A stretch of DNA of 64,000 bases from an uncultured Clostridia bacterium. Its GTDB lineage: Bacteria; Bacillota_I; Bacilli_A; RF39; UBA660. This document shows, piece after piece, positions 8,795 to 18,262 of this stretch (the first letter of the stretch is position 1; every line of letters begins with the position of its first letter). The notes beneath the pieces are model-generated. The model was not told where the DNA came from. It searched no databases and was given only the letters and a program-made list of their open reading frames with translations. The position numbers and the translations under genes were made by a program. The stretch lies in NCBI GenBank assembly GCA_947165135.1, contig CAMUZE010000002.1, positions 1-64,000 on the forward strand, read 5' to 3'.

Positions 8795-10216
8795 CTACTT
8801 CTTAAATATTGATAATATTCCCTTTTTTCTTTTTACTATACCCTCATGTCTATAATTGCCATTAATGTTTTTATAAACAGAGTTTGCAAGATTAAATACA
8901 GTTCCTTCTTCTAATGTATAATTATTCTTTGTAATACTAGGATCTGCCACAATAACTGGTGCTCTAACAGAAAAGTTAATCTTACAAAGTTCATGTTTAT
9001 TATTATATAATTCTTTTTCTAATCCGTAAAGAGAAGAAATAAATAATCCTATATTATTTTGACTTGTATAACCATATAGTATTCCAATAACATTATCTAT
9101 TTTAGAAAGTCTATCTTTAATCTCTTCTACTGTTTTACAATCATCTATTTCATAATTAACTATTACTAGTTCTTCTTTTAATGAAACTATTGTATTTAAT
9201 AAAATATTTCCATCATATATAAATCCATTATCAGTAGGCATATATTTAATGCTTTCTTCATATGTGTTTCTAAGTCCAGTTAAATATTTATTTATTTCTG
9301 GACAATATTCTTGTTTTGCCATAACCATACATTTAGCATTTATTGTCTTTATTGAATTTAACATATATGTAGATGAAACTGCATAATTATACATAGATGG
9401 AATATTAACATTATCACATTTAATAGGAAATAATGAATAAAATCTTATAGTTCCTAAGTTTAATTTTCTATATTTTTGTTCAATTAACTCCTTAGTGAAA
9501 GGAGTAACATCTATATTTGAATAATTAAAGAATAATATACTATCATTATCGTTTAAAGTTGTTCCATTATTCAAAGCAAATGTTCTTACATCTTCTGGTT
9601 TAGTTTTAGTATCATATAATACTTCTACCTTCTTTGAAACATCTTTCCATTTTTCTCCCGAATCAGCAATAAATAATTTCATAAAATCTTTATAGAATAA
9701 TTGATTATTTGCTCCAGATACAATTCCAACTTTAAGATTATTACCAAGTTCATAATTTAAAGTATTCATACTTTTTTCAATATATCTATAATCATTCAAT
9801 GATTTTTGATTCAAAACTAAGTGAACATTTATAGGAATTTTAGTTCTTTCTATAATTTCTTTTAAGAATACAACTAATTGTAAAATAGTATTCTCATTAT
9901 CCCAATAACATATTACATGGATTTTTGAACTTTTAGTATTTAATTGTCCAATAATATAATTGAGTAGCTCATTATTCTTATAGCTTTCATCGTTTATTGA
10001 ATTATTAACAATACTATATGTTAGTTCTTCACCAATGCCTATGCTAAATCTCCTATAACCTGTCTTATAATCTAGGTCACCACTGTTTATTGACCCAAAC
10101 AAGCAAGTTTTAGTAAGTTTATCCATATTGGGCATTAAATTTTCAGAATATACATTATATGAATCTCTTTGTTCTACGCCAAAACCATTTATTAACATCA
10201 AAATATTTTTTTTCAT
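8795..10216 (-). CDS. GpmI-like alkaline-phosphatase-superfamily pseudoenzyme
   Basis: The 473 residues follow the layout of cofactor-independent phosphoglycerate mutase: an N-terminal MLINGFGV where GpmI has LxxLDGxG, then LMPNMDKL, a region resembling HLNIGAGR (RRFSIGIGEE), INDESYKNNELLNYI, and a central domain resembling SDGGVHSH. However the first metal-binding Asp is Asn, the nucleophile segment GNSEVGH is absent (TGYRRFSIG), and the usual C-terminal metal-site sequence is not visible. I infer a catalytically dead paralogue. It precedes the RDD/rpiB cluster by 9 bp. Function unknown; an unrelated alkaline-phosphatase-fold protein is the alternative. Confidence 0.6.
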   Translation of the reverse strand: MKKNILMLINGFGVEQRDSYNVYSENLMPNMDKLTKTCLFGSINSGDLDYKTGYRRFSIGIGEELTYSIVNNSINDESYKNNELLNYIIGQLNTKSSKIHVICYWDNENTILQLVVFLKEIIERTKIPINVHLVLNQKSLNDYRYIEKSMNTLNYELGNNLKVGIVSGANNQLFYKDFMKLFIADSGEKWKDVSKKVEVLYDTKTKPEDVRTFALNNGTTLNDNDSILFFNYSNIDVTPFTKELIEQKYRKLNLGTIRFYSLFPIKCDNVNIPSMYNYAVSSTYMLNSIKTINAKCMVMAKQEYCPEINKYLTGLRNTYEESIKYMPTDNGFIYDGNILLNTIVSLKEELVIVNYEIDDCKTVEEIKDRLSKIDNVIGILYGYTSQNNIGLFISSLYGLEKELYNNKHELCKINFSVRAPVIVADPSITKNNYTLEEGTVFNLANSVYKNINGNYRHEGIVKRKKGILSIFKK

Positions 10217-10252
10217 ATAATTATTCCTCCTACTCCTATTATATATTATACT

Positions 10253-12892
10253 CTATTCTCTGCTATTTTTAAATTGTTTATATGATTCCATTACAAATAA
10301 TATTGGAATTGATACACAAAGTAATATAAACATATGTAATGCTGGGACACTATAAGTTTGTAAAAATTGGGAAAATTGTGGTACCTCCATCACTATTATT
10401 TGAAGTACTATACTCATCACAATTGTAAATAAAATAAATTTGTTTTGTTTAAAGTTTATTTTAAATATACTCTTCTTTTCGCTTCTACAGTTTAATACAT
10501 GTATATTCTGAATAAATACCATAAGTGCAAGTACATAAGCCCTTGCATGGCTAACATCCATTTTTACTTCTGTAATTAATATATTCCATATTACAAATAC
10601 AATAATTCCAATAAATAAACCAGATATTAATATTTGTGATATTAAATTCTTTTCAAATAAGTTTTCATTTGGATCTCTAGGTTTTTCTTTCATAATAGAA
10701 TCTGTTTCTCTTTCAAATGAAAGAGCCATATCTTGAAGACCATCAGTTACTAAATTTAACCATAATAATTGTATAGCCACTAACGGAATTGGCAAATTAA
10801 ATATAATTGATAACACAAAGAATAAAACTTCTGCAAAACCACAAGATAGCAATAATATACTTATCTTCCTAATGTTAGAATAAGCATTTCTTCCTTCTTC
10901 AATTCCAGCAACTATAGAAGTAAAATTATCATCAGTAATAATCATTTTTGCACTTTCTTTAGCGACATCTGTCCCGCTTCCCATCGCAACACCTATATCT
11001 GCTGATTTAATTGCCGGAGCATCATTTACTCCATCCCCGGTTACTGCCACAAATTCACCTTGTCTTTGGAGTGATTCAATTATTCTTAATTTTTGAAGTG
11101 GAGTTACTCTTGCAAATACTTTTTTATCAGAAATAAATCTATCAAACTTTTCTTGATCATCTATGTAGAAATCTAAGTCACTTCCTGTTATTACCTCATC
11201 TTGTGAAGAAACAATATCTAGTTCTTTTGCTATAGCATATGCAGTTAATGCATGATCTCCTGTAATCATTAGGACTTTTATTCCTGCTGTTTCACATTCT
11301 TTGATAGAAGCTTTTACCTCTTTTCTGACAGGATCAATAAACCCAACAAGACCTATAAACGTTAAATCTTTAATATCTCTCTCATCATAGTTTTCCTCAA
11401 GTGACACTTCACCATCGCACACTGCGATTACCCTATAACCACTTGAAGCTAATTTTTCGTTTTGTTTAAGTATTTTTTTAGTATCTATTTTTGTTTTGCC
11501 TTTTCCAGTATACATATATTTACAAAAATCTAAAATAACTTCTGTTGATCCTTTAGCAGTACAATAGTTTTTATTATTTTTTCTATAAAAATATGCACTA
11601 TATTGTTTTTCTGATTCATATGGAATTTCTTCTAATTTCTTATATTTAACATCATTCACTTTTAATTTTCTTGCAAGAGCTAAAAATGCAATATCAATAG
11701 AATCACCAAACTTCTTCCAACCACTTCTATCTTTTTCCAACATTGCTTCATTATTAATATTACCTAATGTTGCAATATATTTTGCATTATCTATATCTGC
11801 ATAATCATATTCAATTATTTTTCCATTATCATTGTATCCATTACCTTCTATTTCAAATGTTTCTCCATCTGCAAGCATTATTATTTTGGCAGTTTGTTCA
11901 TTAACAGTTAATGTACCTGTCTTATCACTCGCAATTACAGTGCAACTTCCCAAACTTTCTACTGAATTTAACTTTTTTACAATAACATTTCTTTTAGACA
12001 TTTTATCTGATGCAATAGTAAGTGCCATCGTAAGAGCTAGGGGTAGTCCTTCAGGCATTGCTGAAACTGACAAAGCAACTACTGACAGAAATATTTCTAA
12101 TAATGAATACTGTTTAAAATACAAAATAATTGCAATTATTAATGAAATAATTATTATAATCAGACTTATTTGTTTAGAAAATTTTTCCATCCTTCTTGTA
12201 AGCGGAGATTTACTTTCCTCTGTTTCAGTGACTTTTTGTGCTATCTTTCCTACCTCAGTATCTATTGAAGTGGCACAAACTACAGCTATTGCTCTACCAG
12301 TAAGTACTGATGTGCCAGCAAATAGCATACATTTCTTTTCACTATCACTAATATTTAACTTTTCATTATTTTTTAAAACAGCAATACTTTCACCAGTAAG
12401 TATACTTTCATCTACTGTTAAATTAGTACAATTAATTATTCTTGCATCTGCTGAAACTTTGCTACCAGGTTCAAGCACAATAATATCTCCAATAACTATT
12501 TTAGATGAATCAACTTCAACTACTTTATTGTCCCTAATTACTTTAACATTCATCTTTATTAATTTTTTTAAAGATTCGGAATTTTTCTCTGCTTTATATT
12601 CTTGTATTGTAGATACTATTGCATCAATAACAATAATTAAAAATATAGCAAAGGCATCTAAATATTCTTTAGCAACAAATGATATTACAGCGGCGAATAA
12701 TAAAACATAAATAATAGGGTCTTTAAATGCATTCAAAAAAATCTGGAAAAGATTCTTTTTCTCTTCTTTAGGAAGTTCATTTAAACCATATTTATTAAGT
12801 CTATGTGAAGACTCTTTTGAAGTAAGACCATTAAGTGAGGTTTTCAGTTCTCTTAATGCTGTCTTGCTATCAAAATATGCATAATTCTTCAT
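10253..12892 (-). CDS. P-type cation ATPase, P2A (Ca2+) type
   Basis: 879-residue ten-helix ion pump of the cytoplasmic membrane. Visible are the N-terminal cation ATPase domain (GLNELPKEEKKNL), the actuator TGES (LTGESIAV), the M4 motif MPEGLP typical of SERCA/PMR1 pumps, the phosphorylated Asp in SDKTGTLT (about residue 323), the KGS(T)EV nucleotide-binding segment, and the hinge TGDGVNDAPA. M6 shows WLNLVTDG, again like Ca2+ ATPases. The most likely substrate is Ca2+, possibly Mn2+. The start ATG follows GGGGTTGATAAG. A stand-alone gene. Confidence 0.92.
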   Translation of the reverse strand: MKNYAYFDSKTALRELKTSLNGLTSKESSHRLNKYGLNELPKEEKKNLFQIFLNAFKDPIIYVLLFAAVISFVAKEYLDAFAIFLIIVIDAIVSTIQEYKAEKNSESLKKLIKMNVKVIRDNKVVEVDSSKIVIGDIIVLEPGSKVSADARIINCTNLTVDESILTGESIAVLKNNEKLNISDSEKKCMLFAGTSVLTGRAIAVVCATSIDTEVGKIAQKVTETEESKSPLTRRMEKFSKQISLIIIIISLIIAIILYFKQYSLLEIFLSVVALSVSAMPEGLPLALTMALTIASDKMSKRNVIVKKLNSVESLGSCTVIASDKTGTLTVNEQTAKIIMLADGETFEIEGNGYNDNGKIIEYDYADIDNAKYIATLGNINNEAMLEKDRSGWKKFGDSIDIAFLALARKLKVNDVKYKKLEEIPYESEKQYSAYFYRKNNKNYCTAKGSTEVILDFCKYMYTGKGKTKIDTKKILKQNEKLASSGYRVIAVCDGEVSLEENYDERDIKDLTFIGLVGFIDPVRKEVKASIKECETAGIKVLMITGDHALTAYAIAKELDIVSSQDEVITGSDLDFYIDDQEKFDRFISDKKVFARVTPLQKLRIIESLQRQGEFVAVTGDGVNDAPAIKSADIGVAMGSGTDVAKESAKMIITDDNFTSIVAGIEEGRNAYSNIRKISILLLSCGFAEVLFFVLSIIFNLPIPLVAIQLLWLNLVTDGLQDMALSFERETDSIMKEKPRDPNENLFEKNLISQILISGLFIGIIVFVIWNILITEVKMDVSHARAYVLALMVFIQNIHVLNCRSEKKSIFKINFKQNKFILFTIVMSIVLQIIVMEVPQFSQFLQTYSVPALHMFILLCVSIPILFVMESYKQFKNSRE

Positions 12893-12953
12893 CTTATCAA
12901 CCCCTATATTATATATATAATTATATGGTAAACAATCTTATTTTTCAAGAAAA

Positions 12954-12974
12954 GAACAAGTTAATTACTTGTTC
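12954..12974 (-). terminator. Terminator of htrA
   Basis: Stem GAACAAGT / ACTTGTTC with loop TAATT, followed by TTTTCTT on the minus strand. It includes the htrA stop. Confidence 0.75.
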
Positions 12975-14037
12975 CTAATGTAATATCAAATGTTTTACTT
13001 TCCTTTCCTCTTATTACTTTTACCTTTATTGTATCCCCAGGATTATATTTAAATAAATAATATCTTAACTGGGCAACATTACTTACATCATATTGTCCTA
13101 TTTTTACAATAACATCTCCCATTTCAAGACCAGCTTCATATGATGGCCCAGTATTCTCTACATCATATACAACAACCCCAGATGTAATACTAGAATCCAA
13201 ATATATTCCTCTTCTTAGTAAAGAATATGTTGATGAAATATCACCCATACTTATACCTAAGTAAGCTCTTTTAATTGTTTCGCCTTTTACTATTGTATTA
13301 GCATATTTAACTGCATCTTCAATTGGAATAGCAAATCCTATTCCTTCAATTTGAGATTGAACTAATTTCATCGAATTAATGCCAATAACATCTCCATTAA
13401 CGTTGCAAAGAGGTCCACCACTATTTCCAGGGTTTATCGCAGCATCAGTTTGCATAACATTCATAATCCAATCAGTCGAACTTGAATTAACTGATACTTC
13501 CACCATTCTATCTTTACCACTTAATATTCCTCTTGTAACTGTACCAGAATAATCGGCACTTATTGGAGAGCCAATAGTAAAAACAGTATCACCAACTTTT
13601 GTTTCTTCACTACTTCCTATTTTAGCAACATGTTTTACATATTTTGAATCTATTTGTATAACTGCAATATCTGCATATGGATCACTTCCTATTACAGTTG
13701 CATTTAATGTTTCCCCATCCATTAAAATAACTTTAATTTCTGAAGCTTTTTCAACAACATGATGATTTGTCATAATATATCCATTTTTATCATATATAAA
13801 TCCAGATCCGGTGCCTGCCAATTTATTTTTTTGATAATTTTCTACTACAACTACTGAATCATATACATTTTCAATCCCAGCAGATAACCCGCTATCAGTT
13901 ACAGTTACAGTTTTCTCCACTTTATTAATGGTTTTAATAACAGTGTTGGGATAATAATGAATTAACATATAAAATATTGCAAAACCTGCAGTCATCGACA
14001 AAATAATAGTTATTATATAAACAATTGTTTTTTTCAC
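12961..14037 (-). CDS. htrA: HtrA/DegP-like membrane-anchored serine protease
   Basis: Envelope quality-control protease. 358 residues: one N-terminal membrane helix (about 5-27), a trypsin-like domain with catalytic His93 (TNHHVV), Asp123 (DPYADIAVIQ) and Ser206 (NPGNSGGPL), and a C-terminal PDZ domain (about 260-355, with SGVVVYDVENTGPSYEAGLEMGD in part). The length and architecture are normal for Bacillota HtrA. It is followed at 14046 by the AbiF-like gene transcribed into it with an 8-bp gap, so the two may share a transcript. Confidence 0.94.
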   Translation of the reverse strand: MKKTIVYIITIILSMTAGFAIFYMLIHYYPNTVIKTINKVEKTVTVTDSGLSAGIENVYDSVVVVENYQKNKLAGTGSGFIYDKNGYIMTNHHVVEKASEIKVILMDGETLNATVIGSDPYADIAVIQIDSKYVKHVAKIGSSEETKVGDTVFTIGSPISADYSGTVTRGILSGKDRMVEVSVNSSSTDWIMNVMQTDAAINPGNSGGPLCNVNGDVIGINSMKLVQSQIEGIGFAIPIEDAVKYANTIVKGETIKRAYLGISMGDISSTYSLLRRGIYLDSSITSGVVVYDVENTGPSYEAGLEMGDVIVKIGQYDVSNVAQLRYYLFKYNPGDTIKVKVIRGKESKTFDITLGTSN

Positions 14038-14045
14038 ATTTCCTC

Positions 14046-14975
14046 CTACTCAATATAAGATATTTGCTTATAATTATCTGGAAATCCCATCCTATATAAT
14101 ACTTTTTCTATTTTAATTGATTTTAATTTTGATTCTAACCAATCTATTTCATATATTATTTCATTCATCATCATTTTAAAATCATCAACAGTTAATAATT
14201 CTTTTAATATTATTATTAATGCAAATATATCGTGTTTACCATATATATATTCATCATCAACTTTAGGTATATTTAATAATTCATGATATTTATTATCATC
14301 AATGCCTTTTTGAGTTTCATGATTATATAATATATCCTCATGAGCACATAAATTCCTATAATTAGAAAGAATTGACAAATAATCTTCCAGTTCTTCAGCA
14401 CCTACTTTATAATAACTAGCAATTTCTGCTTTGTCTTCATCTTTTATGATTGTGAATAATTCACTCATCAAACCGAAACTTAATACTTTCACTCCTACCC
14501 ACATAGGAATATACCCATAATTGTTAATATAATGGCTTGTAGCTTGATGCTGATAACCATTTATTCTAATTTGTCTTTTTAGTTTTCTTATTAAATCATT
14601 TATTCTTTTAACATTTTCTTTGCTTCTATCAAAATTATTTATATTTAAATAATCTTTTTCCTTATAACCATACTTTTTACTTAATACATAACTAAAAATA
14701 GATTTATAGTTGTTCTCAACAATTAGTATGTTTTTAAATACAATATTTCTAAAAAATCTGTCAAAAGTAAACAAAGCATACATTTCTTCAAATGTACACC
14801 CTTCAACAAAGTGTTTAGAACCGGTAATCAGAAAAGGAGATCTATATCCATTTAAGAAAAAATAGTTCTCTCTTAAAAGTATTTCACTTGCTTTATCATA
14901 ATCATTTATTACTAGTCCTTTGCTTTTAAGTATCTCAATTTGTTCATCTATTGTTTTAAATACTTTTGCAGCCAC
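14046..14975 (-). CDS. Abi_2 family HEPN protein (AbiF/AbiD-like)
   Basis: Abortive-infection family protein, a predicted HEPN ribonuclease toxin. The 309 residues match the Abi_2 pattern: the N-terminal TIDEQIEILKSKGLVI, then LRENYFFLNGYR, FDRFFRN, and the HEPN catalytic Arg207-x4-His212 in SNYRNLCAHEDILYN. It starts with GTG preceded by AGGAAGGG, with a TATAAT box just upstream. AbiF proteins are reported relatives of Cas13 and to be paired with an RNA antitoxin encoded next to them; the 274-bp upstream gap here could hold one (see 15143-15249). It neighbours a deoxyribosyltransferase-like gene on the same strand. Confidence 0.85.
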   Translation of the reverse strand: MAAKVFKTIDEQIEILKSKGLVINDYDKASEILLRENYFFLNGYRSPFLITGSKHFVEGCTFEEMYALFTFDRFFRNIVFKNILIVENNYKSIFSYVLSKKYGYKEKDYLNINNFDRSKENVKRINDLIRKLKRQIRINGYQHQATSHYINNYGYIPMWVGVKVLSFGLMSELFTIIKDEDKAEIASYYKVGAEELEDYLSILSNYRNLCAHEDILYNHETQKGIDDNKYHELLNIPKVDDEYIYGKHDIFALIIILKELLTVDDFKMMMNEIIYEIDWLESKLKSIKIEKVLYRMGFPDNYKQISYIE

Positions 14976-15142
14976 AATCTATTCCCTTCCTATTCTAAAA
15001 GTATTATATCATTATTTATTCTTTTTTTTAAATTATTTTTTATCATTTTACATTATTTTTTGCAATATAGTATTACATGTAAAATATTTACTTATCATAA
15101 TCATATTAAATACATTTAAAATATATCGGATGATTGTCTTTC

Positions 15143-15249
15143 AAAATAAAAAACATCCAATTTCAACTTAGTTGATTTCAGATGCAATATTAAGAAATTA
15201 CGTTTGACTTGAATAATCACACGTATCCTTTGATTGTATGAGATTTTTC
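15143..15249 (-). ncRNA. Possible structured RNA upstream of abiF, ending in a terminator
   Basis: On the minus strand the region between the deoxyribosyltransferase-like gene and abiF contains a hairpin whose outer arms are CATC / GATG (15154-15184) and inner arms TCAAC / GTTGA, with two mismatches, followed by TTTTTTATTTT (15153-15143). That is an intrinsic terminator about 65 nt after the upstream stop codon. It may simply end the upstream gene's transcript, or be the 3' end of a small RNA antitoxin for AbiF. No separate promoter was recognised. From 15142 to 14976 I see only A+T-rich DNA and the abiF promoter. Confidence 0.4.
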
Positions 15250-16017
15250 TCATTTATGTACGTTATAATATCTTTTACCATTTTTATCAATATACAATGT
15301 TCTTTTCTTTTTAGCATTATATGGCCAATCTTTAACTATATTATCAATAAAACTATCCTCATTAAAAACTATTTCATCTCTATTTAATAGTTCAAGAGGT
15401 TTATTAAGAGCATAAGCCACTCCCAAATCAAATGCACTACCGGTGCTAGTTTGATCATAATAAATATCTATTTTTTCAGACATAGCAATAGCTTCCGAAT
15501 TATCAGTACATATGTTATATCCGCCTAATACATCTTTTTGATTTGTGTGGATATGTGGTGCATATATAGAATAGCCTTGTTCATCTTTTTCTACAACAAA
15601 ATCTTCAATCCATTTTCTTTGCTCCGGTGTAGCATTTCTAACAGGACAAATTAGAAAGATTCTATTATCAACTGGATTATTAGTTATTTTATGTAATCCG
15701 AATCCCATTTGCTTAAAGCCAGCAATTCTTTTATCCATTTCTGTCTTTACATTTGAGTAATCATATGATGGGAAATCATCATTTCCCATTCTACTCCACA
15801 CATATGCCATCATTGAGAATGATTTGTTAGTAGTTTCAAGATTTAAATCTTTTTCATTTAATATTTTAATTTTAGTTCCATTTGCGAATAACATTCCTAA
15901 AATAAATAAACATTTTTTATTATTTGGTTCTAATACTAATTCTACTTCTTTGCAATTATTAATTTTAATAAGTTCTTCATCTATATTTAGATTATCATAT
16001 TTTAAATATCTCAACAT
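15250..16017 (-). CDS. Nucleoside 2-deoxyribosyltransferase-like protein
   Basis: 255 residues, two parts. The N-terminal 110 residues are not recognised. Residues about 119-210 resemble the nucleoside 2-deoxyribosyltransferase / DprA-TIR-like fold: IFLICPVRNATPEQ, then IYAPHIH, and SEKIDIYYDQTSTGSAFDLG, where the family has D-x5-GT-x-E-G; the catalytic Glu position appears as Asp. The C-terminal tail has KNGKRYYNVHK. It could act in nucleotide salvage, but proteins of this fold also serve as NAD- or nucleotide-degrading defence effectors, and it lies beside abiF. Start ATG preceded by GGAGGG. Confidence 0.6.
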   Translation of the reverse strand: MLRYLKYDNLNIDEELIKINNCKEVELVLEPNNKKCLFILGMLFANGTKIKILNEKDLNLETTNKSFSMMAYVWSRMGNDDFPSYDYSNVKTEMDKRIAGFKQMGFGLHKITNNPVDNRIFLICPVRNATPEQRKWIEDFVVEKDEQGYSIYAPHIHTNQKDVLGGYNICTDNSEAIAMSEKIDIYYDQTSTGSAFDLGVAYALNKPLELLNRDEIVFNEDSFIDNIVKDWPYNAKKKRTLYIDKNGKRYYNVHK

Positions 16018-16069
16018 AAAAAACCCTCCTATGTAAAATATAATATCATAAAAATATATTTATGCAAAT

Positions 16070-16095
16070 AAAAAACCCAAATAATTGGGTTTTTT
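16070..16095. terminator. Terminator of the rplM-rpsI operon
   Basis: Stem AAAAAACCCAA / TTGGGTTTTTT with loop ATAA, T tracts on both strands. It ends rpsI on the minus strand. Confidence 0.93.
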
Positions 16096-16098
16096 ATA

Positions 16099-16491
16099 TT
16101 ATCTCTTACTGAATTGTGGAGCTCTACGAGCTTTCTTTAATCCGTATTTCTTTCTTTCTTTGATTCTAGCATCACGAGTAATCATACCATTTGTTTTTAA
16201 TGTTGGTCTACTATCAGCATTTGCAAGCATTAATGCTCTTGCAAGTCCTAATCTGATAGCTCCTGTTTGACCAGAAAATCCTCCACCTTTAACGGTGATA
16301 ATTACATCATATTTGTCTTTTGTTTCAGTTAATTCTAAAGGTTGAACTAAATCCATTACTAATGTTTCATAAGGCATATAGTCTTTTATATCTTTACCAT
16401 TAACTGTAATATTTCCTTTACCTTTAACTAAAGTAACTTTAGCAACACTTCTTTTTCTTCTACCTAAAGCAGTATATTTTGCCTCAGCCAT
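16099..16491 (-). CDS. rpsI: 30S ribosomal protein S9
   Basis: 130 residues ending in the canonical [12 protein letters not shown] tail whose terminal Arg contacts P-site tRNA. The N-terminal [14 protein letters not shown] and [19 protein letters not shown] are diagnostic. One base separates it from rplM upstream, the conserved rplM-rpsI operon. Confidence 0.98.
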   Translation of the reverse strand: MAEAKYTALGRRKRSVAKVTLVKGKGNITVNGKDIKDYMPYETLVMDLVQPLELTETKDKYDVIITVKGGGFSGQTGAIRLGLARALMLANADSRPTLKTNGMITRDARIKERKKYGLKKARRAPQFSKR

Positions 16492-16492
16492 A

Positions 16493-16924
16493 TTACTTTA
16501 CCTCCAATCTTTCTGGTTTTTGAGCTTCGTGCTTATGATCACTACCTGCATAAACAAATAATTGTCTAAAGATTTGTCTTCCTAATCTATTTTTTGGAAG
16601 CATACCTTTAATAGCTCTTTCTACCATTTCTACTGGATATTTTTCTACCATAGTTCTAGCAGTTCTTTCTCTAAGACCTCCTGGATATCCACTATGATTA
16701 TAATAAATTTTCTTATCAAGTTTATCTCCTGTTAGATTAACTTTTTCTGCGTTGATAATAATAACATTATCTCCACAAGCAATGTATGGAGTATAAGTTG
16801 GTTTATGTTTTCCTCTTAATACTGATGCGGCTAAAGCAGCAACTTTACCTAAGTTTTTACCTTCAGCATCAATAACATACCACTTATGCTCTACCTCTTC
16901 TTTTTTTAACATAAATGTTTTCAT
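16493..16924 (-). CDS. rplM: 50S ribosomal protein L13
   Basis: 143 residues, full length: [16 protein letters not shown] at the N-terminus, then [17 protein letters not shown], and [14 protein letters not shown]. First gene of the rplM-rpsI operon, transcribed from the consensus promoter at 17022-17050 through a structured leader. Confidence 0.98.
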   Translation of the reverse strand: MKTFMLKKEEVEHKWYVIDAEGKNLGKVAALAASVLRGKHKPTYTPYIACGDNVIIINAEKVNLTGDKLDKKIYYNHSGYPGGLRERTARTMVEKYPVEMVERAIKGMLPKNRLGRQIFRQLFVYAGSDHKHEAQKPERLEVK

Positions 16925-17015
16925 ATTTTTTCCCTTCTTTAATTTTCATGGCTGTTATATTTGCAACTATAACCTCTTCTTTCCCACGGAAGAGTCCACG
17001 TCCATTAAATGTACC
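16925..17015 (-). promoter_or_regulatory. Structured 5' leader of rplM (L13-leader type)
   Basis: Two adjacent hairpins lie in the leader: CTCTTC / GAAGAG (16974-16994) and GTTATA / TATAAC (16954-16973), ending about 30 nt before the rplM start. Bacillota commonly carry an L13 leader for autogenous control by the ribosomal protein. I assign it from position and fold, not from a covariance search. Confidence 0.6.
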
Positions 17016-17021
17016 GGGAAT

Positions 17022-17050
17022 ATTATATAAAAAGTATATGAGAAAGTCAA
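17022..17050 (-). promoter_or_regulatory. Promoter of rplM-rpsI
   Basis: TTGACT (17050-17045), a 17-bp spacer, and TATAAT (17027-17022). Nearly perfect sigma-A consensus, upstream of the L13 leader. Confidence 0.88.
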
Positions 17051-17091
17051 ACATTTTTTTACATTTTACGCTTTTTTATATTTCATTAACC

Positions 17092-17119
17092 TTGACAATA
17101 ACATAAATACTATTATAAA
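17092..17119 (+). promoter_or_regulatory. Promoter of the surface repeat protein gene
   Basis: TTGACA (17092-17097), a 16-bp spacer, and TATAAA (17114-17119), about 29 bp before the ATG at 17148. Confidence 0.75.
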
Positions 17120-17147
17120 ATTATTATGTATACAATATGGAGGGAAA

Positions 17148-18200
17148 ATGAAAAATAAAGGGTTTTTTGTATTTCTGCTTTTTCTGTTTTTAATAGCAGC
17201 AGGCGGAGCAGGATTGGGATATTATTATAATGGTAAAAGAGGCGAAACTTCCAAACCTCCTACGCCAGAAAAAGTTAAAGTTGCATATTTGTATTTTTTA
17301 GAGGATGAGCAGAGAGAAACAATGCCTAAAAATGAAACTACAACTGATGAAGAAGGAAATGTAACAACGGAGAAAAAATATATTTTCTTGAAGTTCTCTT
17401 GTACAAATGATTTAACAGGAGAATTTAATGAGGAAGAATGGAAATTTGTCCCAGCCGAAGAAAAAGATAGTACATGTAGCCTTTATTTCGTTAATTCTAG
17501 CTATAAAGTGGATTTTACTGTTGTTAGTGGTACTGCTAGTGAGAATAATCCAAAAACAATAAATAGAGAAGAAACTGGCGAGTTTGTCATAACTCCAAAT
17601 GAAGGATATGAATTCAAAGAAGCAGTTTGTTCAAACGGAAAAGAATCAACATGGAATGCTAAAACTAACACATTAACTATTAGTGCAATAACAGAAGATT
17701 TAATATGTAAAGTTAATTTTACAGTTAAAACTTTATCAGCAAAATTCACAGTTGTAAACGGAACAGGAAACACAACAGAAACAGCTGAGTATGGTGAAAG
17801 TGTTAATGCCATTGTAGAAGCAAAAGACGGCTATGAAAAGCCAAAAATTGAATGTTCAAATAAACAAACAGCAGTATTTGAAGATAACAAAATTACTATT
17901 GAAAAATTAACAAATAATACTGAATGTAAAATAACATTTACATCAGTACCAGTTGCCAAATATAAATTTACTTTAGAATTACCAGAACATATAAAAAGCG
18001 ATACAGTATCTCAAGAAATTGCAGCAGGTGCAGATGTATCATTCATATTAGAAAGACCAGAGCAATATTCATATAAACTTAATTGTGGTGATGCAATACC
18101 AAAAGATGATGAAATTGATTCATTTAAACGTAAATATACATTTTTGTCAATATCAAAAGATATTACTTGTAAGGTCACTGAAACATTCGAGGGAGAGTAA
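17148..18200 (+). CDS. Membrane-anchored protein with divergent InlB-type repeats
   Basis: 350 residues. One N-terminal hydrophobic anchor (about 5-26), a Pro/Lys linker, then at least three beta-rich repeats of 65-80 residues with the pattern FTVVSGT...GEFVITPNEGYEF...VCSNG, each with a Cys near GYE and a second one near the repeat end (for example LICKVNF, ECKITF, ITCKVT). This resembles the divergent InlB B-repeat seen in exported Bacillota proteins. The paired Cys could form disulfides. A stand-alone gene with its own promoter and terminator, start behind GGAGGG. Surface location is inferred; the ligand is unknown. Confidence 0.7.
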   Translation: MKNKGFFVFLLFLFLIAAGGAGLGYYYNGKRGETSKPPTPEKVKVAYLYFLEDEQRETMPKNETTTDEEGNVTTEKKYIFLKFSCTNDLTGEFNEEEWKFVPAEEKDSTCSLYFVNSSYKVDFTVVSGTASENNPKTINREETGEFVITPNEGYEFKEAVCSNGKESTWNAKTNTLTISAITEDLICKVNFTVKTLSAKFTVVNGTGNTTETAEYGESVNAIVEAKDGYEKPKIECSNKQTAVFEDNKITIEKLTNNTECKITFTSVPVAKYKFTLELPEHIKSDTVSQEIAAGADVSFILERPEQYSYKLNCGDAIPKDDEIDSFKRKYTFLSISKDITCKVTETFEGE

Positions 18201-18213
18201 TTCTCCTTTTTTT
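18192..18213 (+). terminator. Terminator of the InlB-repeat gene
   Basis: Stem GGAGA / TCTCC with loop GTAAT, overlapping the stop, followed by TTTTTTT. Confidence 0.85.
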
Positions 18214-18262
18214 TACATTTTTTTAATAATAATGTATAATCTTAAGCAATGAGGAGATTAAT

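Noticed and set aside
11832-12710. 292-residue plus-strand frame
   Set aside because: Antisense to the P-type ATPase, whose motifs are complete on the minus strand.
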